This document shows, in pieces, positions 17,251 through 26,795 of a stretch of DNA of 64,000 nt. Position 1 is the first letter of the stretch. Each line of letters starts with the position of its first letter. Source of the DNA: Xanthomonas melonis (GTDB taxonomy: Bacteria > Pseudomonadota > Gammaproteobacteria > Xanthomonadales > Xanthomonadaceae); assembly GCF_020783655.1 (NCBI RefSeq), contig NZ_JAJGQH010000016.1, forward strand, positions 79,308-143,307. Reading direction: 5' to 3'. Position numbers and translations under genes: made by a program. A model generated the notes under the pieces. That model saw nothing but the letters and a program-made list of their open reading frames with translations, was not told the origin of the DNA and searched no databases.

Positions 17251-18473
17251 GATATCGCTCCGATGCGTGTGGTATCCGGTAGCGACGCGCGCCTCATGGC
17301 CGACACTGGCTCGATACCCGGCTCCAGCGCCAGCACGGCTGGATCTGCCAATGTCGCCTCGAGCAACTTGGGGCGCCCATCCAGCAACACCGGCACGGTC
17401 TGCAGCCCTGCAGCCTCGAACCAGGGGGCGAAATCCGGATCGGCGATGCGTGGCTTGCCGTCGCGGATCACCGCACGCAACTCGCTGCGCGCGCAGCCGA
17501 CGATGCTTGCCGCCGGCTCACCGCCGCGGTCGGGCGCGATCACCAGATCGGCCACCGCACCCGGCGCGATGCGCCCGCGTTCCGGCAGGCGCAGGATGCG
17601 TGCCCCGTGGTGGGTGACCAGCCCAAGCAGCAGATCCGCAGCCAGCCCGCTGTCGGTGGCGATACGCAACTCCTCCAGCAGATCGCGTGCGCCGCTGAGG
17701 CGCGAATCGCTGCCGAGCGTCAGCCGCCCGGCCATGCACAGGCGCCATGGATCGAGCGTGCGTCCCAGCAGCGCGAGATTGCTGGACGGGCACCACACCA
17801 CCGCTGCACCGCATGCGATGACGCGTTCGATATCCCGCTCCCCCATCCCCACGCCGTGGATCAGCACGGTGTTGGACGCAAGACAGCCCAGCCGATCCAG
17901 GGCGTCCAGCTCGGCCGACGCCACTGCATCGGTGCCTTCGGCCAGATGGATCATCCACGGGGAGTCCGAAGCGGTAGCGGCAAAGCTGCCTTGCACGGGA
18001 GGGCCGTAGCCGGTCCAGCCCAGCGCATAGCTCCATCCGAAATCACGCAGCAGGCCGACCGGAAAGTCAGCTGCGTCCAAGGCAGCATGCCAGGGATCGT
18101 GCTGCGCAACGCAGGTGACCCCTGCCAGCAAGTTCTTCAGCCCCCCGTGGCGTAGCCGCACTGCCTTGGGCACACGCAGCGCCGCCGCGACGGCCGGATG
18201 CCCGAAATGGGTCTGAAACGCCTCGATCCACGCATAGCTGTTGGGAAACGGCGCAACCTGCGGCAACGGCGGCACGCAGTTCACCTGCAAATGATCGTGG
18301 GCGTTGATCAACCCCGGCACCAGCACATGCCCGCGCAGGTCCAGTCGCAGGGTGCCGATGCCGAGCGTGCCGCCGAAACGGCCCCCACGCAGGTGCAGCG
18401 GCGCGTGCGACGGGCCGGCCAAGGTGAGCGTGCGTGCGCCCTGCAGGCAGACGTCGGCCATGGACATCGCCAT
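17247..18473 (-). CDS. Amidohydrolase (TRZ/ATZ deaminase-like)
   Basis: A 408-residue metal-dependent hydrolase with a complete ligand set: HDH in GLINAHDHLQVN, histidine in HLAEGTDA, histidine in LIHGVGMG and aspartate in LGSDSRLSG. The C-terminal GRIAPGAVADLVI belongs to the composite domain of the family. Members deaminate or dechlorinate heterocycles such as triazines, guanine or adenosine analogues. Its presence between two methyltransferases suggests processing of a heterocyclic or amide-bearing intermediate, which is inference. Confidence 0.85.
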   Translation of the reverse strand: MAMSMADVCLQGARTLTLAGPSHAPLHLRGGRFGGTLGIGTLRLDLRGHVLVPGLINAHDHLQVNCVPPLPQVAPFPNSYAWIEAFQTHFGHPAVAAALRVPKAVRLRHGGLKNLLAGVTCVAQHDPWHAALDAADFPVGLLRDFGWSYALGWTGYGPPVQGSFAATASDSPWMIHLAEGTDAVASAELDALDRLGCLASNTVLIHGVGMGERDIERVIACGAAVVWCPSSNLALLGRTLDPWRLCMAGRLTLGSDSRLSGARDLLEELRIATDSGLAADLLLGLVTHHGARILRLPERGRIAPGAVADLVIAPDRGGEPAASIVGCARSELRAVIRDGKPRIADPDFAPWFEAAGLQTVPVLLDGRPKLLEATLADPAVLALEPGIEPVSAMRRASLPDTTRIGAIS

Positions 18474-18478
18474 CCCCC

Positions 18479-19321
18479 TCAGCGCTTGCGCAGCACGATC
18501 AGGAAGTGATCGCCCATCTCGCGCAGCAACGGCAATCCACCAAGGCGGTCATCCAGGCGACCCAGGCCTGCAGACAGCCGCGGATTCCGCTCGCAGAACT
18601 CCACCAGGTAGGGCGGCGGCAGGAACAGACTCAACGCGCGATAGCTGTGCAACGCGAAGTGCGGCTCGAACGCGCGGTAGAACTCGCGCGGCAGGTGGTA
18701 CCAGGTCCAGATGGTGTGACCGTTCATACCGACGGCCGTAGCCCCTCTGGCTGCGCGTACCGCCGCGCGCCTGAAACGCCCGCGCAGCGCATAGTGGCCG
18801 ATTTCCCACGGGCAGATGCGCCCGATCACCGAGAACACCAGGCAGCCGTCCGCACGCAGCAGGCGCGCGCATTGCGCAGCCACCGCCGGCAGATCCGGCG
18901 CACAGTTGAGCGGGCCGAAATTGGAGTACATGCCATCGAACGGGCCTGCGAGCTGATCCAGCTGCTGGATGCCCACATGCGCGGCGGCCAGTCGCGTTTC
19001 CAACCCCTGGGCGGCGGCGCGCTGACGGGTTCGCTCGACCATGGCCGGCGACCAGTCGGTTGCCAGCACGCGGTAACCACGACGCGCGAATTCGCCGGCA
19101 TCCAGGCCCGTGCCGCACCCCAGATCCACCAACGATGCCCCCACCGGCAGCTGCGCCGCCACCGTGTCCCACAAGGTGGTACGCATGCGCTGGATCAGCG
19201 CATTGTTCCCACGCGGGCCGTCGTAGTCCGGCGCCACGCTGTCGAAGGCGCGCTGAGTGTCCAGCAACTGCTCGGGCGCGACCGTGCCGCCGCGCGCCGC
19301 ATGCTCACTGGCCAACGCCAT
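18479..19321 (-). CDS. Class I SAM-dependent methyltransferase
   Basis: A 280-residue protein. Residues 1-60 form a helical cap (FDSVAPDYDGPRGNN), then motif I LVDLGCGTGLDAGEF (about 64-78) and motif II VLATDWSPAMVERTRQRA. The rest (NGHTIWTWYHLPREFYRAF) resembles methyltransferases of natural-product clusters. It is the first gene of the five- or six-gene minus-strand run that ends at 14185; the upstream 266 bp (19322-19587) hold no recognisable gene and may carry its promoter. Confidence 0.85.
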   Translation of the reverse strand: MALASEHAARGGTVAPEQLLDTQRAFDSVAPDYDGPRGNNALIQRMRTTLWDTVAAQLPVGASLVDLGCGTGLDAGEFARRGYRVLATDWSPAMVERTRQRAAAQGLETRLAAAHVGIQQLDQLAGPFDGMYSNFGPLNCAPDLPAVAAQCARLLRADGCLVFSVIGRICPWEIGHYALRGRFRRAAVRAARGATAVGMNGHTIWTWYHLPREFYRAFEPHFALHSYRALSLFLPPPYLVEFCERNPRLSAGLGRLDDRLGGLPLLREMGDHFLIVLRKR

Positions 19322-19587
19322 GCGCCACCTCCCTCGCCTGTCCTGCTGACTTCACTGAACTCTCCACATGCGCGATGCCTTCGCGGCATCGTCGATAGAT
19401 CGGTAGGTGCCGCCCGCTGCTGGTTTGGTTGCAGCTGCGTGGGGCGCTGTCCACCCCGGGGCGGACAGCGCCAACATCCGGCGGGCACCCGGCCGGCGTG
19501 CACGGACAGTGCGGCGCCAGATCGGCGATATCGTCCACAAGGGCTGCGGCCATCGCGCCACCGGCTGCACCGGGCCAATCGTGGGAC

Positions 19588-20439
19588 TCAGGCGGTGACG
19601 CCTGCGCCCACCTGCCTGCGGCGGCGCCAGGCATTGCGCACCACCGCCATCAGCATGCCCAGCCCTGCTCCGGCCAGCAGACCGACCGCCCACACCATGA
19701 TCGCGTTCGGAAACGCCCGCTGTTCGGGCACGTACAGCGGCCACGCCAGCGAGGTCTGATAGGTATAGCGTGCGGTCAGCCGGGCGACCAGATCGTCGCG
19801 CTCGCCCTTGATCGCGCGAATGGTGGTGTTGCTGTCGGTCAGCAGCACCCCGGCCAGTATCTGCCCAGGTGTGGCAGCGGCGGCATCGTCTGCAGCCTGC
19901 AGTTGCCGCTGCAGCTGCGCACGATTGAGCAGAGCCACGCGCAGGTCCTCGTTCAGCCCCTGCAGACGCGTGCGCGCCAGCGCCAGCGCCGAGGCATTGG
20001 TCTGGCCATGCAGGGTCTGCAGTTGGGCCAGCGTTGCCTCCGCCAGTGCCCGCGCCTGCTGCTGCGACGCGGCGCGGATCGTGATGCCGATCAGGTTGGC
20101 GTACGGGTCCGGATCCGGTTTCAGGCTGCTGCGGTACATCTGCGCGGCACGGCTCCTGAGCGGCACCCCGGCCTGGCGCAGGACCGCATCCTGGAACAAC
20201 CGCGTCTTCATGCGATCGATCACCCGCTGGAAGGGTTCGACCTTGGGATCGCGCCCGGCTGGAGTCGGCCCGATTTCGCCCACCTGGATCCAGGCCGTGG
20301 CTTCCCACTGCGGCTGGGCCACGCGCAGGAAAGCGAACGTGATGCCCAGCACCAACACCAGGGCGGCCAGTGCCCAACGCCACTCACGGCGCAGGATGCG
20401 CCACAGGTCGATCAGATAGATTTCGTCGTGCTGGGTCAT
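19588..20439 (-). CDS. Wzz/GumC-type polysaccharide chain-length regulator
   Basis: A 283-residue inner-membrane protein starting MTQHDEIYLIDLWRILRREW. One membrane segment lies near residues 22-42 and a second near 245-265, with a periplasmic coiled-coil region between them (ALAEATLAQLQTLHG, LNEDLRVALLNRAQLQRQLQ). This is the Wzz topology; the cytoplasmic tyrosine-kinase domain of Wzc is absent. It ends the polysaccharide operon, 40 bp after the polymerase gene, and should set chain length with Wzy. Confidence 0.85.
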   Translation of the reverse strand: MTQHDEIYLIDLWRILRREWRWALAALVLVLGITFAFLRVAQPQWEATAWIQVGEIGPTPAGRDPKVEPFQRVIDRMKTRLFQDAVLRQAGVPLRSRAAQMYRSSLKPDPDPYANLIGITIRAASQQQARALAEATLAQLQTLHGQTNASALALARTRLQGLNEDLRVALLNRAQLQRQLQAADDAAAATPGQILAGVLLTDSNTTIRAIKGERDDLVARLTARYTYQTSLAWPLYVPEQRAFPNAIMVWAVGLLAGAGLGMLMAVVRNAWRRRRQVGAGVTA

Positions 20440-20479
20440 GGTGCGCTGGCTCGAAACGGAAGAAACGGAGAAGCCGCGG

Positions 20480-21613
20480 TCACGCCGCGGATGGAAGCGC
20501 TGCGTTGCGATTGGGCAGCAGCAGCGTGCAGACATGCAGCAGCAGGCACAGCGCGATGAAGCCGAAGTTGGTCCAGGTGAATGCCTGCGGTGCGAATGGC
20601 GACATCAGGCAGGCATAGGCCAGGCGCAGGAAGATCAGCACATGGAAGATCGACACCGAATCATTGAGGCGGCGCACGCTCCACACCAGCCCGGCATACA
20701 ACGCCAGCAGCGCGGCCACCGCACCCGGTGCGCCCCAGGCCATCAGGAACGGAAAGAACTCGGTCCCCACGTTGATGTTGGGCGCATCCAGCGGGATGCT
20801 GGTGCCGGCCGTGGCGACGGACCCACTGAACGGCACGATCTGATTGATCAGGAAATTCGCATTGACGTAGCCCTTGGCCAGAATCGCGCTGAAGTTGTAG
20901 GGACCGGCACTGATGTACAACAGCAGCCATTGCACGCCCTGCGGCATTGCTCGATAGAACGCACCGAACGGCAGCGCCACGCTGGCCAACGAACCGGAGC
21001 GCAGCGCGCCAAGCAGCGAAAACACGCCGCCACCGGCCACCGCCAGCAGGCAGATCCGCTTCCACGGCAGCCGCTGCGCCGGGTCGCGCCGCAACAGCAT
21101 CACCAGCACGAACGAGAACAGGCCGGCAAAGATGCGGTTGCGGTCGATCACCATGATCGGGAACACGAACCCCAGCGTCACCATCGCCACGCGCAGCCCG
21201 CGGTGACGCACGCAGAGCAGCGCGATCGGCGGCAGGATCCAGCACATGTTGGAGACATGCCGCACATGCGAGCGCAACGGACTCAAGGTCGCATACGAGG
21301 ACGGATCGCTGAACAACGGAATCGGAAACAACACCACGTCCACGATGCAGAACGCAGTCACCCCCGCCGCCAGCGCCAGCGCAAGGAATGCATCGCGCGT
21401 GCCGGTGTAGCGATAGTCGCGGAACCGCTCGGCGCCAGGCAGCCGCGTTCCCAGGGCCGCATCCAACAGCATGGCCGACGCCGCGGCAATCGCCAGCAAG
21501 GCGACACCTGCGATGTAGTCGCCGGGCAAGCTGTAGGTCAACAGCGTCAGCGCACAGGCGAGCAACATTGGCAACGCCAGATAGCTGGCAGGCCGGCGCA
21601 GCAACGCCTTCAT
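20480..21613 (-). CDS. Wzy-like polysaccharide polymerase (multispanning membrane protein)
   Basis: A 377-residue protein with about ten membrane segments, for example YLALPMLLACALTLLTY and VFSLLGALRS-adjacent helices, plus a large periplasmic loop (about residues 210-285) containing FSAILAKGYVNANFLI. Sequence similarity among Wzy proteins is low; the assignment rests on topology and on position between a glycosyltransferase, a flippase and a chain-length regulator. Its start overlaps the upstream stop by ATGA (21610-21613). Confidence 0.7.
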   Translation of the reverse strand: MKALLRRPASYLALPMLLACALTLLTYSLPGDYIAGVALLAIAAASAMLLDAALGTRLPGAERFRDYRYTGTRDAFLALALAAGVTAFCIVDVVLFPIPLFSDPSSYATLSPLRSHVRHVSNMCWILPPIALLCVRHRGLRVAMVTLGFVFPIMVIDRNRIFAGLFSFVLVMLLRRDPAQRLPWKRICLLAVAGGGVFSLLGALRSGSLASVALPFGAFYRAMPQGVQWLLLYISAGPYNFSAILAKGYVNANFLINQIVPFSGSVATAGTSIPLDAPNINVGTEFFPFLMAWGAPGAVAALLALYAGLVWSVRRLNDSVSIFHVLIFLRLAYACLMSPFAPQAFTWTNFGFIALCLLLHVCTLLLPNRNAALPSAA

Positions 21614-22560
21614 GCCGGCTCCGAGGCGCCGCGCACCGACCCGGCACGACGCGAAAAAGGCGATGACAGCCAGGCAAAAGCCGCCAGATGGCCGACCACG
21701 TGATGAGGTCGGCGACGCAGGAACGCCACCTTGGCTGCGATGTAACGTGCCTGGGCGCGCAGCAGCGTGCGTTCGGGCTCATCGAACAATGCCACGCAGC
21801 GCAGCGCAACCTGACGCGATTCATCGAGGTTGGCAATGCGCGAAGCGACGTCTGCCGTCTTGCTCAGATTGCTCCCATGCAGGCGATAGGCGCATACCGG
21901 CATGTCGATGAATCCCAAGGCGTTGCGTGCCGCCAGCCTCAGGAAGAAATCCCAGTCTTCGATACGTAGTGATTCGTCCCAGCCATTGCGTACATCGAAC
22001 GCGGAGCGCCGCAGCATCGCGACCGCACCGCTGACCGCCCAGTGACGGATCACCGCGCGTGCGATAGTGGACGTGGAACGATACAGATCGACATCCACCC
22101 CGTGCAGGTCACGCATGGCACTGGCATGCAACAGCTGCCCATCCGGATCGACCACACAGGCATCGCCGATTACCGCCAGCGCCTGCGGGTGCCCGCGCAG
22201 ATAACGCACCTGCGCGTCCAACCCACCTGCCAGCAGATAGTCGTCGCTGGCGCCAAGGCGCAGGTACTCGCCGTTCGCACGCAAGGCCAGCTCGTTGAGC
22301 GTCGCCGCAACCCCGCGGTTCTCGCGCCGGACGAATTGCACCGGAAGCCGATCCCCGTGCATGGCGACCCATTGCGCGATCTTCTCTGCGGTCGCATCGC
22401 TGGAGCCGTCGTCGACGATGACGATCTCCTTGCTCGGGTAGGGATCCTCCAGCACGCTGTCCAGGCAGCGCTGCACGAAACGCGCGTGATTGAACGCCGG
22501 GATCAGCACCGACACCAGCGGCCAGCGCGCGCGCGCGGATGGTTGCGCCTGATCGCTCAT
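21610..22560 (-). CDS. GT2 family glycosyltransferase
   Basis: A 316-residue GT-A enzyme. The nucleotide-binding start is VSVLIPAFNHARFVQRCLDS, followed by IVIVDDGSSDATAEKI, the DxD-like region LRLGASDDYLLAGG (ASDD) and the acceptor-side IEDWDFFLRLAARN. It starts at the ATG at 22560, overlapping the flippase stop (ATGA). The C-terminus has no membrane anchor. It adds one sugar of the repeat unit; which one is unknown. Confidence 0.88.
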   Translation of the reverse strand: MSDQAQPSARARWPLVSVLIPAFNHARFVQRCLDSVLEDPYPSKEIVIVDDGSSDATAEKIAQWVAMHGDRLPVQFVRRENRGVAATLNELALRANGEYLRLGASDDYLLAGGLDAQVRYLRGHPQALAVIGDACVVDPDGQLLHASAMRDLHGVDVDLYRSTSTIARAVIRHWAVSGAVAMLRRSAFDVRNGWDESLRIEDWDFFLRLAARNALGFIDMPVCAYRLHGSNLSKTADVASRIANLDESRQVALRCVALFDEPERTLLRAQARYIAAKVAFLRRRPHHVVGHLAAFAWLSSPFSRRAGSVRGASEPA

Positions 22561-23810
22561 ACCGGCCGTACCAGATATCGCCGCACTACCAGCACATTGA
22601 ACAGCAGATAGAGAGCATAGTTGGCGACGAAGGCGTACATCGCGCCGATCAGCCCGAACCATGCGCTGAACAGATACACCAGTGCCAGGTAACTGGCGGC
22701 GAATACGCACTCCGACACCACGAACAGCCGTGTCATCGCCTTGGCCAACATCACATAGGACAGCACGAAGGCGGCGATCTTGATCACATCGCCCACCAAT
22801 TGTGGCGCGTACAGAGGGACAGCGTCCGCGAAATTGGTATCGAACAGGAGCCATGTGATCCAACCGCGGCAGGCATACACGCCCAATGCCATCGCGACCA
22901 CGGCTGGCATCACGTGGCGATACGCGCTGCGCAGTTCGCGCGCCAGGTCGCCGCGCTCGTGCAGGGAGGCGAGCTTGGGCAAGTAGTACACATTGATGGC
23001 GGTGGTGAAGAACAGCAGATACGCATCCGACACCCGGCTGACGGCTTGCCAGTAACCGACCTGCTGCCATCCGAATTGCGTGACCAGATGATCGCGCACC
23101 AGGATGATCGACAGCTGCGGCACCAGCGTGGACGTCAGCGTCATCAGCGAGAACGCGGCCAGTCTGCGGGTCATCGCCGCGTCGAACCGTATCCGAAACA
23201 TCTCGCGGCGGAAGTACGGGCTGCAACGCACCGTCGGCACTCCGGCCAACAGCCATAACACCTGTCCCAAGATCAGGCCCAGCAAGGCGCCCTGCAACTG
23301 GGCACGGCTTGACAACCAGGTCACCAACGCCACGCTCATCGCCGCTCCGCTCACCTGCACGAAGGCAAGGCGCCGCACATCCATGAAGCCGTTCATCACT
23401 GCCAACCCATAGTTGACTGCGGCGATTCCCAGTTGGGCGATCGCCAGCACGCAGATCAGCGGTCGGTAGCTGGCATCTCCCAACAGGCGTTCGGCGATCG
23501 CTGCACTGAACAGCAGCGTCAACGCTGCCATCAGGCAGGCGGCCCAGAACGCGTACCACAACGCCGCCCCGAACAGGCGCGCCAGTGCCTGAGGATCGTC
23601 GCGATACTGCGCCACATACTTGACGACCCCAGCGCTGATGCCGCCGCCCGCCACGACCGCCAGCACCGACATCAGATTGAGGAACTGGCCCAGCCGGCCG
23701 ATGCCTTGCGGCCCGGCATGCACCGCCACCAGCTTCACGACCACCAGTGCAGCCAGGAGCTTGGCCAGGGTGGCGATACCGGTATAGACGCTGCTGCGAA
23801 CGACATTCAT
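22557..23810 (-). CDS. Wzx-type lipid-linked oligosaccharide flippase
   Basis: A 417-residue MOP-superfamily membrane protein with about 12 helices, resembling WzxE-type flippases (MNVVRSSVYTGIATLAKLLA at the N-terminus, MLAKAMTRLFVVSECVFAAS later). It should flip the undecaprenyl-linked repeat unit to the periplasm for Wzy. I use the ATG at 23810, which overlaps the aminotransferase stop by ATGA; the open frame extends to 23834 only. Confidence 0.85.
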   Translation of the reverse strand: MNVVRSSVYTGIATLAKLLAALVVVKLVAVHAGPQGIGRLGQFLNLMSVLAVVAGGGISAGVVKYVAQYRDDPQALARLFGAALWYAFWAACLMAALTLLFSAAIAERLLGDASYRPLICVLAIAQLGIAAVNYGLAVMNGFMDVRRLAFVQVSGAAMSVALVTWLSSRAQLQGALLGLILGQVLWLLAGVPTVRCSPYFRREMFRIRFDAAMTRRLAAFSLMTLTSTLVPQLSIILVRDHLVTQFGWQQVGYWQAVSRVSDAYLLFFTTAINVYYLPKLASLHERGDLARELRSAYRHVMPAVVAMALGVYACRGWITWLLFDTNFADAVPLYAPQLVGDVIKIAAFVLSYVMLAKAMTRLFVVSECVFAASYLALVYLFSAWFGLIGAMYAFVANYALYLLFNVLVVRRYLVRPV

Positions 23811-24922
23811 GCGCTGCCTTCGAACGCCTGGCATGCGGCAATCACGCGACCGACCGACGCCGCGTCCAGGGTCGGACCCATCGGCAGACTCAACACTTCC
23901 TCGTGCAGGCGTTCGCTGATCGGAAGGTAGGCGTCGCCCAACGTGGCGTAAGCTGGCTGGCGATGTGCGGGGACTGGATAGTGGATCTGGGTCTGCACGC
24001 CATGCTGTAGCAAATGTGCCTGCAAGGCGTCGCGCCGTGGGCTGCGTACCACGAAGAGGTGCCAGACGTGCTGCTCATCGGACACCACGCTGGGCAGGGC
24101 GATCATGGGGTGATCGATCTCGCGCAGATAGCGCTGCGCCACGGCACGTCGCAGTGCTACCTCCTCGTCCAGATGCCGGAGCTTGACCCGCAGCATCGCC
24201 GCCTGCAGTTCGTCCAGTCGTGAGTTGACCCCCTGGCACAGGTGGTGATACTTCACCTCCGAACCATAGTTACGCAAGGCGCGAATGCGCTCAGCCAATC
24301 GTGCATCGGACGTCAGCACGGCCCCGCCATCGCCCAGCGCTCCGAGATTCTTGGTCGGGAAAAAACTGAAGGCGGCTGCATCCCCGAAGGCACCCGCACG
24401 TACCCCGTGTGCGGCAGCGCCGTGCGCCTGCGCGGCATCCTCGATCAGCAACAGCCCGTACCGGTGCGCCAGCGTGCGCAGCGATGCCATGTCCGCCAGC
24501 TGTCCGTAGAGATGCACCGCCATGATCGCGCGCGTGCGTGGGCCGATCGCTCTTTCCACGCTGTTCGGATCCATGTTGAAGGTTGCCGGATCCGGCTCCA
24601 CCGGCACCAGCACCAGCTGGTTCTGACTGATCGCCAGATACGTGGCGATGAAGGTATTGGCCGGCACGATGATCTCGTCGCCTTCGCGTAGCACGCCTAG
24701 CTCGCGATATCCACGCAGGATCAACGACAACGCATCCAGGCCATTGCCCACGCCCACCGCATGGGCAGCGCCGCAATAGCGGGCAAACTCCATTTCGAAC
24801 GCGGCCAGCTCCTGGCCGAGTACGTACCAGCCGGCATCGATCACCCGCGCGGCGGCGGCCTTCAGCTCATCCGCATAGCGCGCGTTGACCGAGCGCAGAT
24901 CCAGGAACGGCACGGTTATCAC
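23807..24922 (-). CDS. fdtB: DegT/DnrJ/EryC1 sugar aminotransferase, FdtB/QdtB-like
   Basis: A 371-residue PLP enzyme starting at a GTG (GTGA overlap with the upstream stop) and reading ITVPFLDLRSVNARYADEL, the typical N-terminus of FdtB/QdtB. The catalytic lysine is K191 in FSFFPTKNLGALGDGG, with DAAQAHGA binding PLP. It would aminate C3 of dTDP-3-keto-6-deoxyhexose made by FdtA. Whether the product is the galacto (Fuc3N) or gluco (Qui3N) isomer depends on FdtA/QdtA stereochemistry and cannot be read here. A GTG at 24931 is an alternative start. Confidence 0.85.
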   Translation of the reverse strand: MITVPFLDLRSVNARYADELKAAAARVIDAGWYVLGQELAAFEMEFARYCGAAHAVGVGNGLDALSLILRGYRELGVLREGDEIIVPANTFIATYLAISQNQLVLVPVEPDPATFNMDPNSVERAIGPRTRAIMAVHLYGQLADMASLRTLAHRYGLLLIEDAAQAHGAAAHGVRAGAFGDAAAFSFFPTKNLGALGDGGAVLTSDARLAERIRALRNYGSEVKYHHLCQGVNSRLDELQAAMLRVKLRHLDEEVALRRAVAQRYLREIDHPMIALPSVVSDEQHVWHLFVVRSPRRDALQAHLLQHGVQTQIHYPVPAHRQPAYATLGDAYLPISERLHEEVLSLPMGPTLDAASVGRVIAACQAFEGSA

Positions 24923-25851
24923 AAGGTCCACCGATAGGAATCCTGCACCACCGCACGCGCGCCAAAGCGCTCCTTCTGTTCGACCAGGCCCTCATTGAGC
25001 ACCTGCCCGCCTTGTTCGGTGGAGATCCCGAAGCTGAAGCATTCGCGCTGCGCATAGACCCGGGTGATCAGCTCCGACAGCAGCAGGCTCAGCGCATCGA
25101 GTCGGCGTCCGTGCTCGGACACAGCCAGATACTGGGTGTGCACGCTACGGCCGAAATCCAGCACCAATGCTGCCGCGAGCAACTGCCCCTGCGCATGCGC
25201 CTCGTGCAGCACGATGTGATGCGGAAAGCGCCGCTGCAGCAGCTGCAGCTCGTCCAATCGGTGCGTGGGCACCACGCCGTGCCTGAGCAGGACCTCGCTC
25301 AGCAATGCGTGAAACGCCTCCAATGTGGTGCCGATCTGCACCTGTATCCCCGCCTTGCGTGCCTTGCCGATCGACCGCCGCCGCTCGGCACTGAACGTGA
25401 ACGGCTGGCGCAGCGCAATCACCGAGGACAGGTCGCGCCGGTACAACTGCGCACCGACCCGATGCAATGCATACAACTCCTCTTCTGCCGGGTAGGTGTG
25501 GAAGACATGCGGCACCGGCTTGTACACGATCTCGTTCACGCCACGCGCGCGGTAGTGTTCCGCGATCTGCTCGAACACCTGCAAGGTAGCCCCGGCGCGA
25601 AGCGCCATCGACGACAGCAGCCCGGCGTAGGTCAGCCCGGCATGACTGCTGACGCGGTCGCCGCAGACATTTGCGGGAAACGCCGCGACCGGCTCACCGC
25701 CCCGCTCGATCAGCAGGGACGCATCCACGAAGCGATCGGCGTGGTAGTCCATGTAGCCGCGTCGGTGCAACAGATTGCCATTGCGCGAACACGCCACCAA
25801 CGCATCCCAGGCGGCCGCATCGCTGGGGAGATAAGGTCTAACCGAGTACAT
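24919..25851 (-). CDS. GNAT/FemAB-like acyltransferase of the polysaccharide operon
   Basis: A 310-residue protein (start MYSVRPYLPSDAAAWDALV). It has two GNAT-like halves as in FemAB and the CelD-like 'BioF2-like' family: residues 1-150 and 160-310, with ERRRSIGKARKAGIQVQIG and ALSLLLSELITRVYAQ. It probably acylates or aminoacylates an amino sugar of the repeat unit. It overlaps the upstream propeller gene by 14 bp and the fdtB-like gene by 4 bp. Its substrate is inferred only from context. Confidence 0.65.
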   Translation of the reverse strand: MYSVRPYLPSDAAAWDALVACSRNGNLLHRRGYMDYHADRFVDASLLIERGGEPVAAFPANVCGDRVSSHAGLTYAGLLSSMALRAGATLQVFEQIAEHYRARGVNEIVYKPVPHVFHTYPAEEELYALHRVGAQLYRRDLSSVIALRQPFTFSAERRRSIGKARKAGIQVQIGTTLEAFHALLSEVLLRHGVVPTHRLDELQLLQRRFPHHIVLHEAHAQGQLLAAALVLDFGRSVHTQYLAVSEHGRRLDALSLLLSELITRVYAQRECFSFGISTEQGGQVLNEGLVEQKERFGARAVVQDSYRWTL

Positions 25852-26791
25852 GGCCGCCCTGCAGCTCCCTTGGCATCGCGGCGTCGGCCAGGCCGAAGCC
25901 GGCATGGCCCATGGCATTGCCGTTGTAGAACATCAACACGCGCTCGCCCTGCTGGATCAGTGCCGGATAGCACAGCGCCTGCGCATCCCAGCCCGTGTCG
26001 GACAGCTCCACGCCAAGCTGGCAATCGTCGCGTTTCCAATGCAGGCCGTCGTCACTGAAGGCGATGCCAGGAAAATAGCCACCCCTGACATCCCCGCGGG
26101 TGAAGTACATCAGGTAGCGGTCGCCAAACCGGTACACGCGTGGACGTCCGATACGGTATTCGTCGCCGAGCGGCAGCAGGCAGGCGATGTCGTCGCTGGA
26201 GATGCTGTGCAGGTCGTCGGTCTCGACGTAGCGGATGTGATACCGCGGATACGGCTGGCCATGGATGTACTCCCAGTCGTTCCCTGCCGCATACCACAGC
26301 CGCCAACGGCCATCTTCGTAGCGCACCGAATGCACGGCAGCGATCGTGCTACGGCCGGAAGCACGGTCCAGCAGCGGTGTCTCCTGACGACGCTGGAAGG
26401 TCCCACCCCCATCGTGCGACACCGCCAGGCCGGTGAAGGCAAGAAACTTGGCCTTGGCCACGCGCTGAAATCCCACGTAGAACATGTAGAGCCCATCCGG
26501 CCCGGTCACCACGTCGCCCAGGATCATGCCGTTGTCGTCGAAACAACCGTCGCGCCCGATCTCCAGAACCGGCTGCCGGCTCACTCCGACGACCCGGGTG
26601 GGCGCGTCGGCGCATACGTCCACATAGCCGATCCGGCTTACCCCTTGGGTGTCGCGGAAACCCGCATAGATCCGCAGCACCTCAGCCGAGAGCCGGTACG
26701 GCGTCGGGGTCAGTGCCGCATGCTGCATCCAACCGCCCACTCCGTCGCGCGCGACATCGAATACCAGGCCTCGCTTGCGCCAGACGAACAT
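25838..26791 (-). CDS. Five-bladed beta-propeller protein, glycoside hydrolase family 43/32-like
   Basis: A 317-residue cytoplasmic protein without signal peptide. Repeated blade motifs are visible: YMFYVGFQRVAKAKFLAFTG, RWRLWYAAGNDWEY, RYLMYFTRGDVRGGYFPGIA and RVLMFYNGNAMGHAGFG. These resemble GH43/GH32-type propellers and the sugar-binding domain of glycan biosynthesis proteins. An N-terminal ATG at 26809 is possible; I prefer 26791 (MFVWRKRGLVFDV), with GGAG about 11 bases upstream. Its place in a biosynthetic operon suggests a transfer or editing role rather than degradation. Confidence 0.65.
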   Translation of the reverse strand: MFVWRKRGLVFDVARDGVGGWMQHAALTPTPYRLSAEVLRIYAGFRDTQGVSRIGYVDVCADAPTRVVGVSRQPVLEIGRDGCFDDNGMILGDVVTGPDGLYMFYVGFQRVAKAKFLAFTGLAVSHDGGGTFQRRQETPLLDRASGRSTIAAVHSVRYEDGRWRLWYAAGNDWEYIHGQPYPRYHIRYVETDDLHSISSDDIACLLPLGDEYRIGRPRVYRFGDRYLMYFTRGDVRGGYFPGIAFSDDGLHWKRDDCQLGVELSDTGWDAQALCYPALIQQGERVLMFYNGNAMGHAGFGLADAAMPRELQGGHVLG

Positions 26792-26795
26792 GCCG

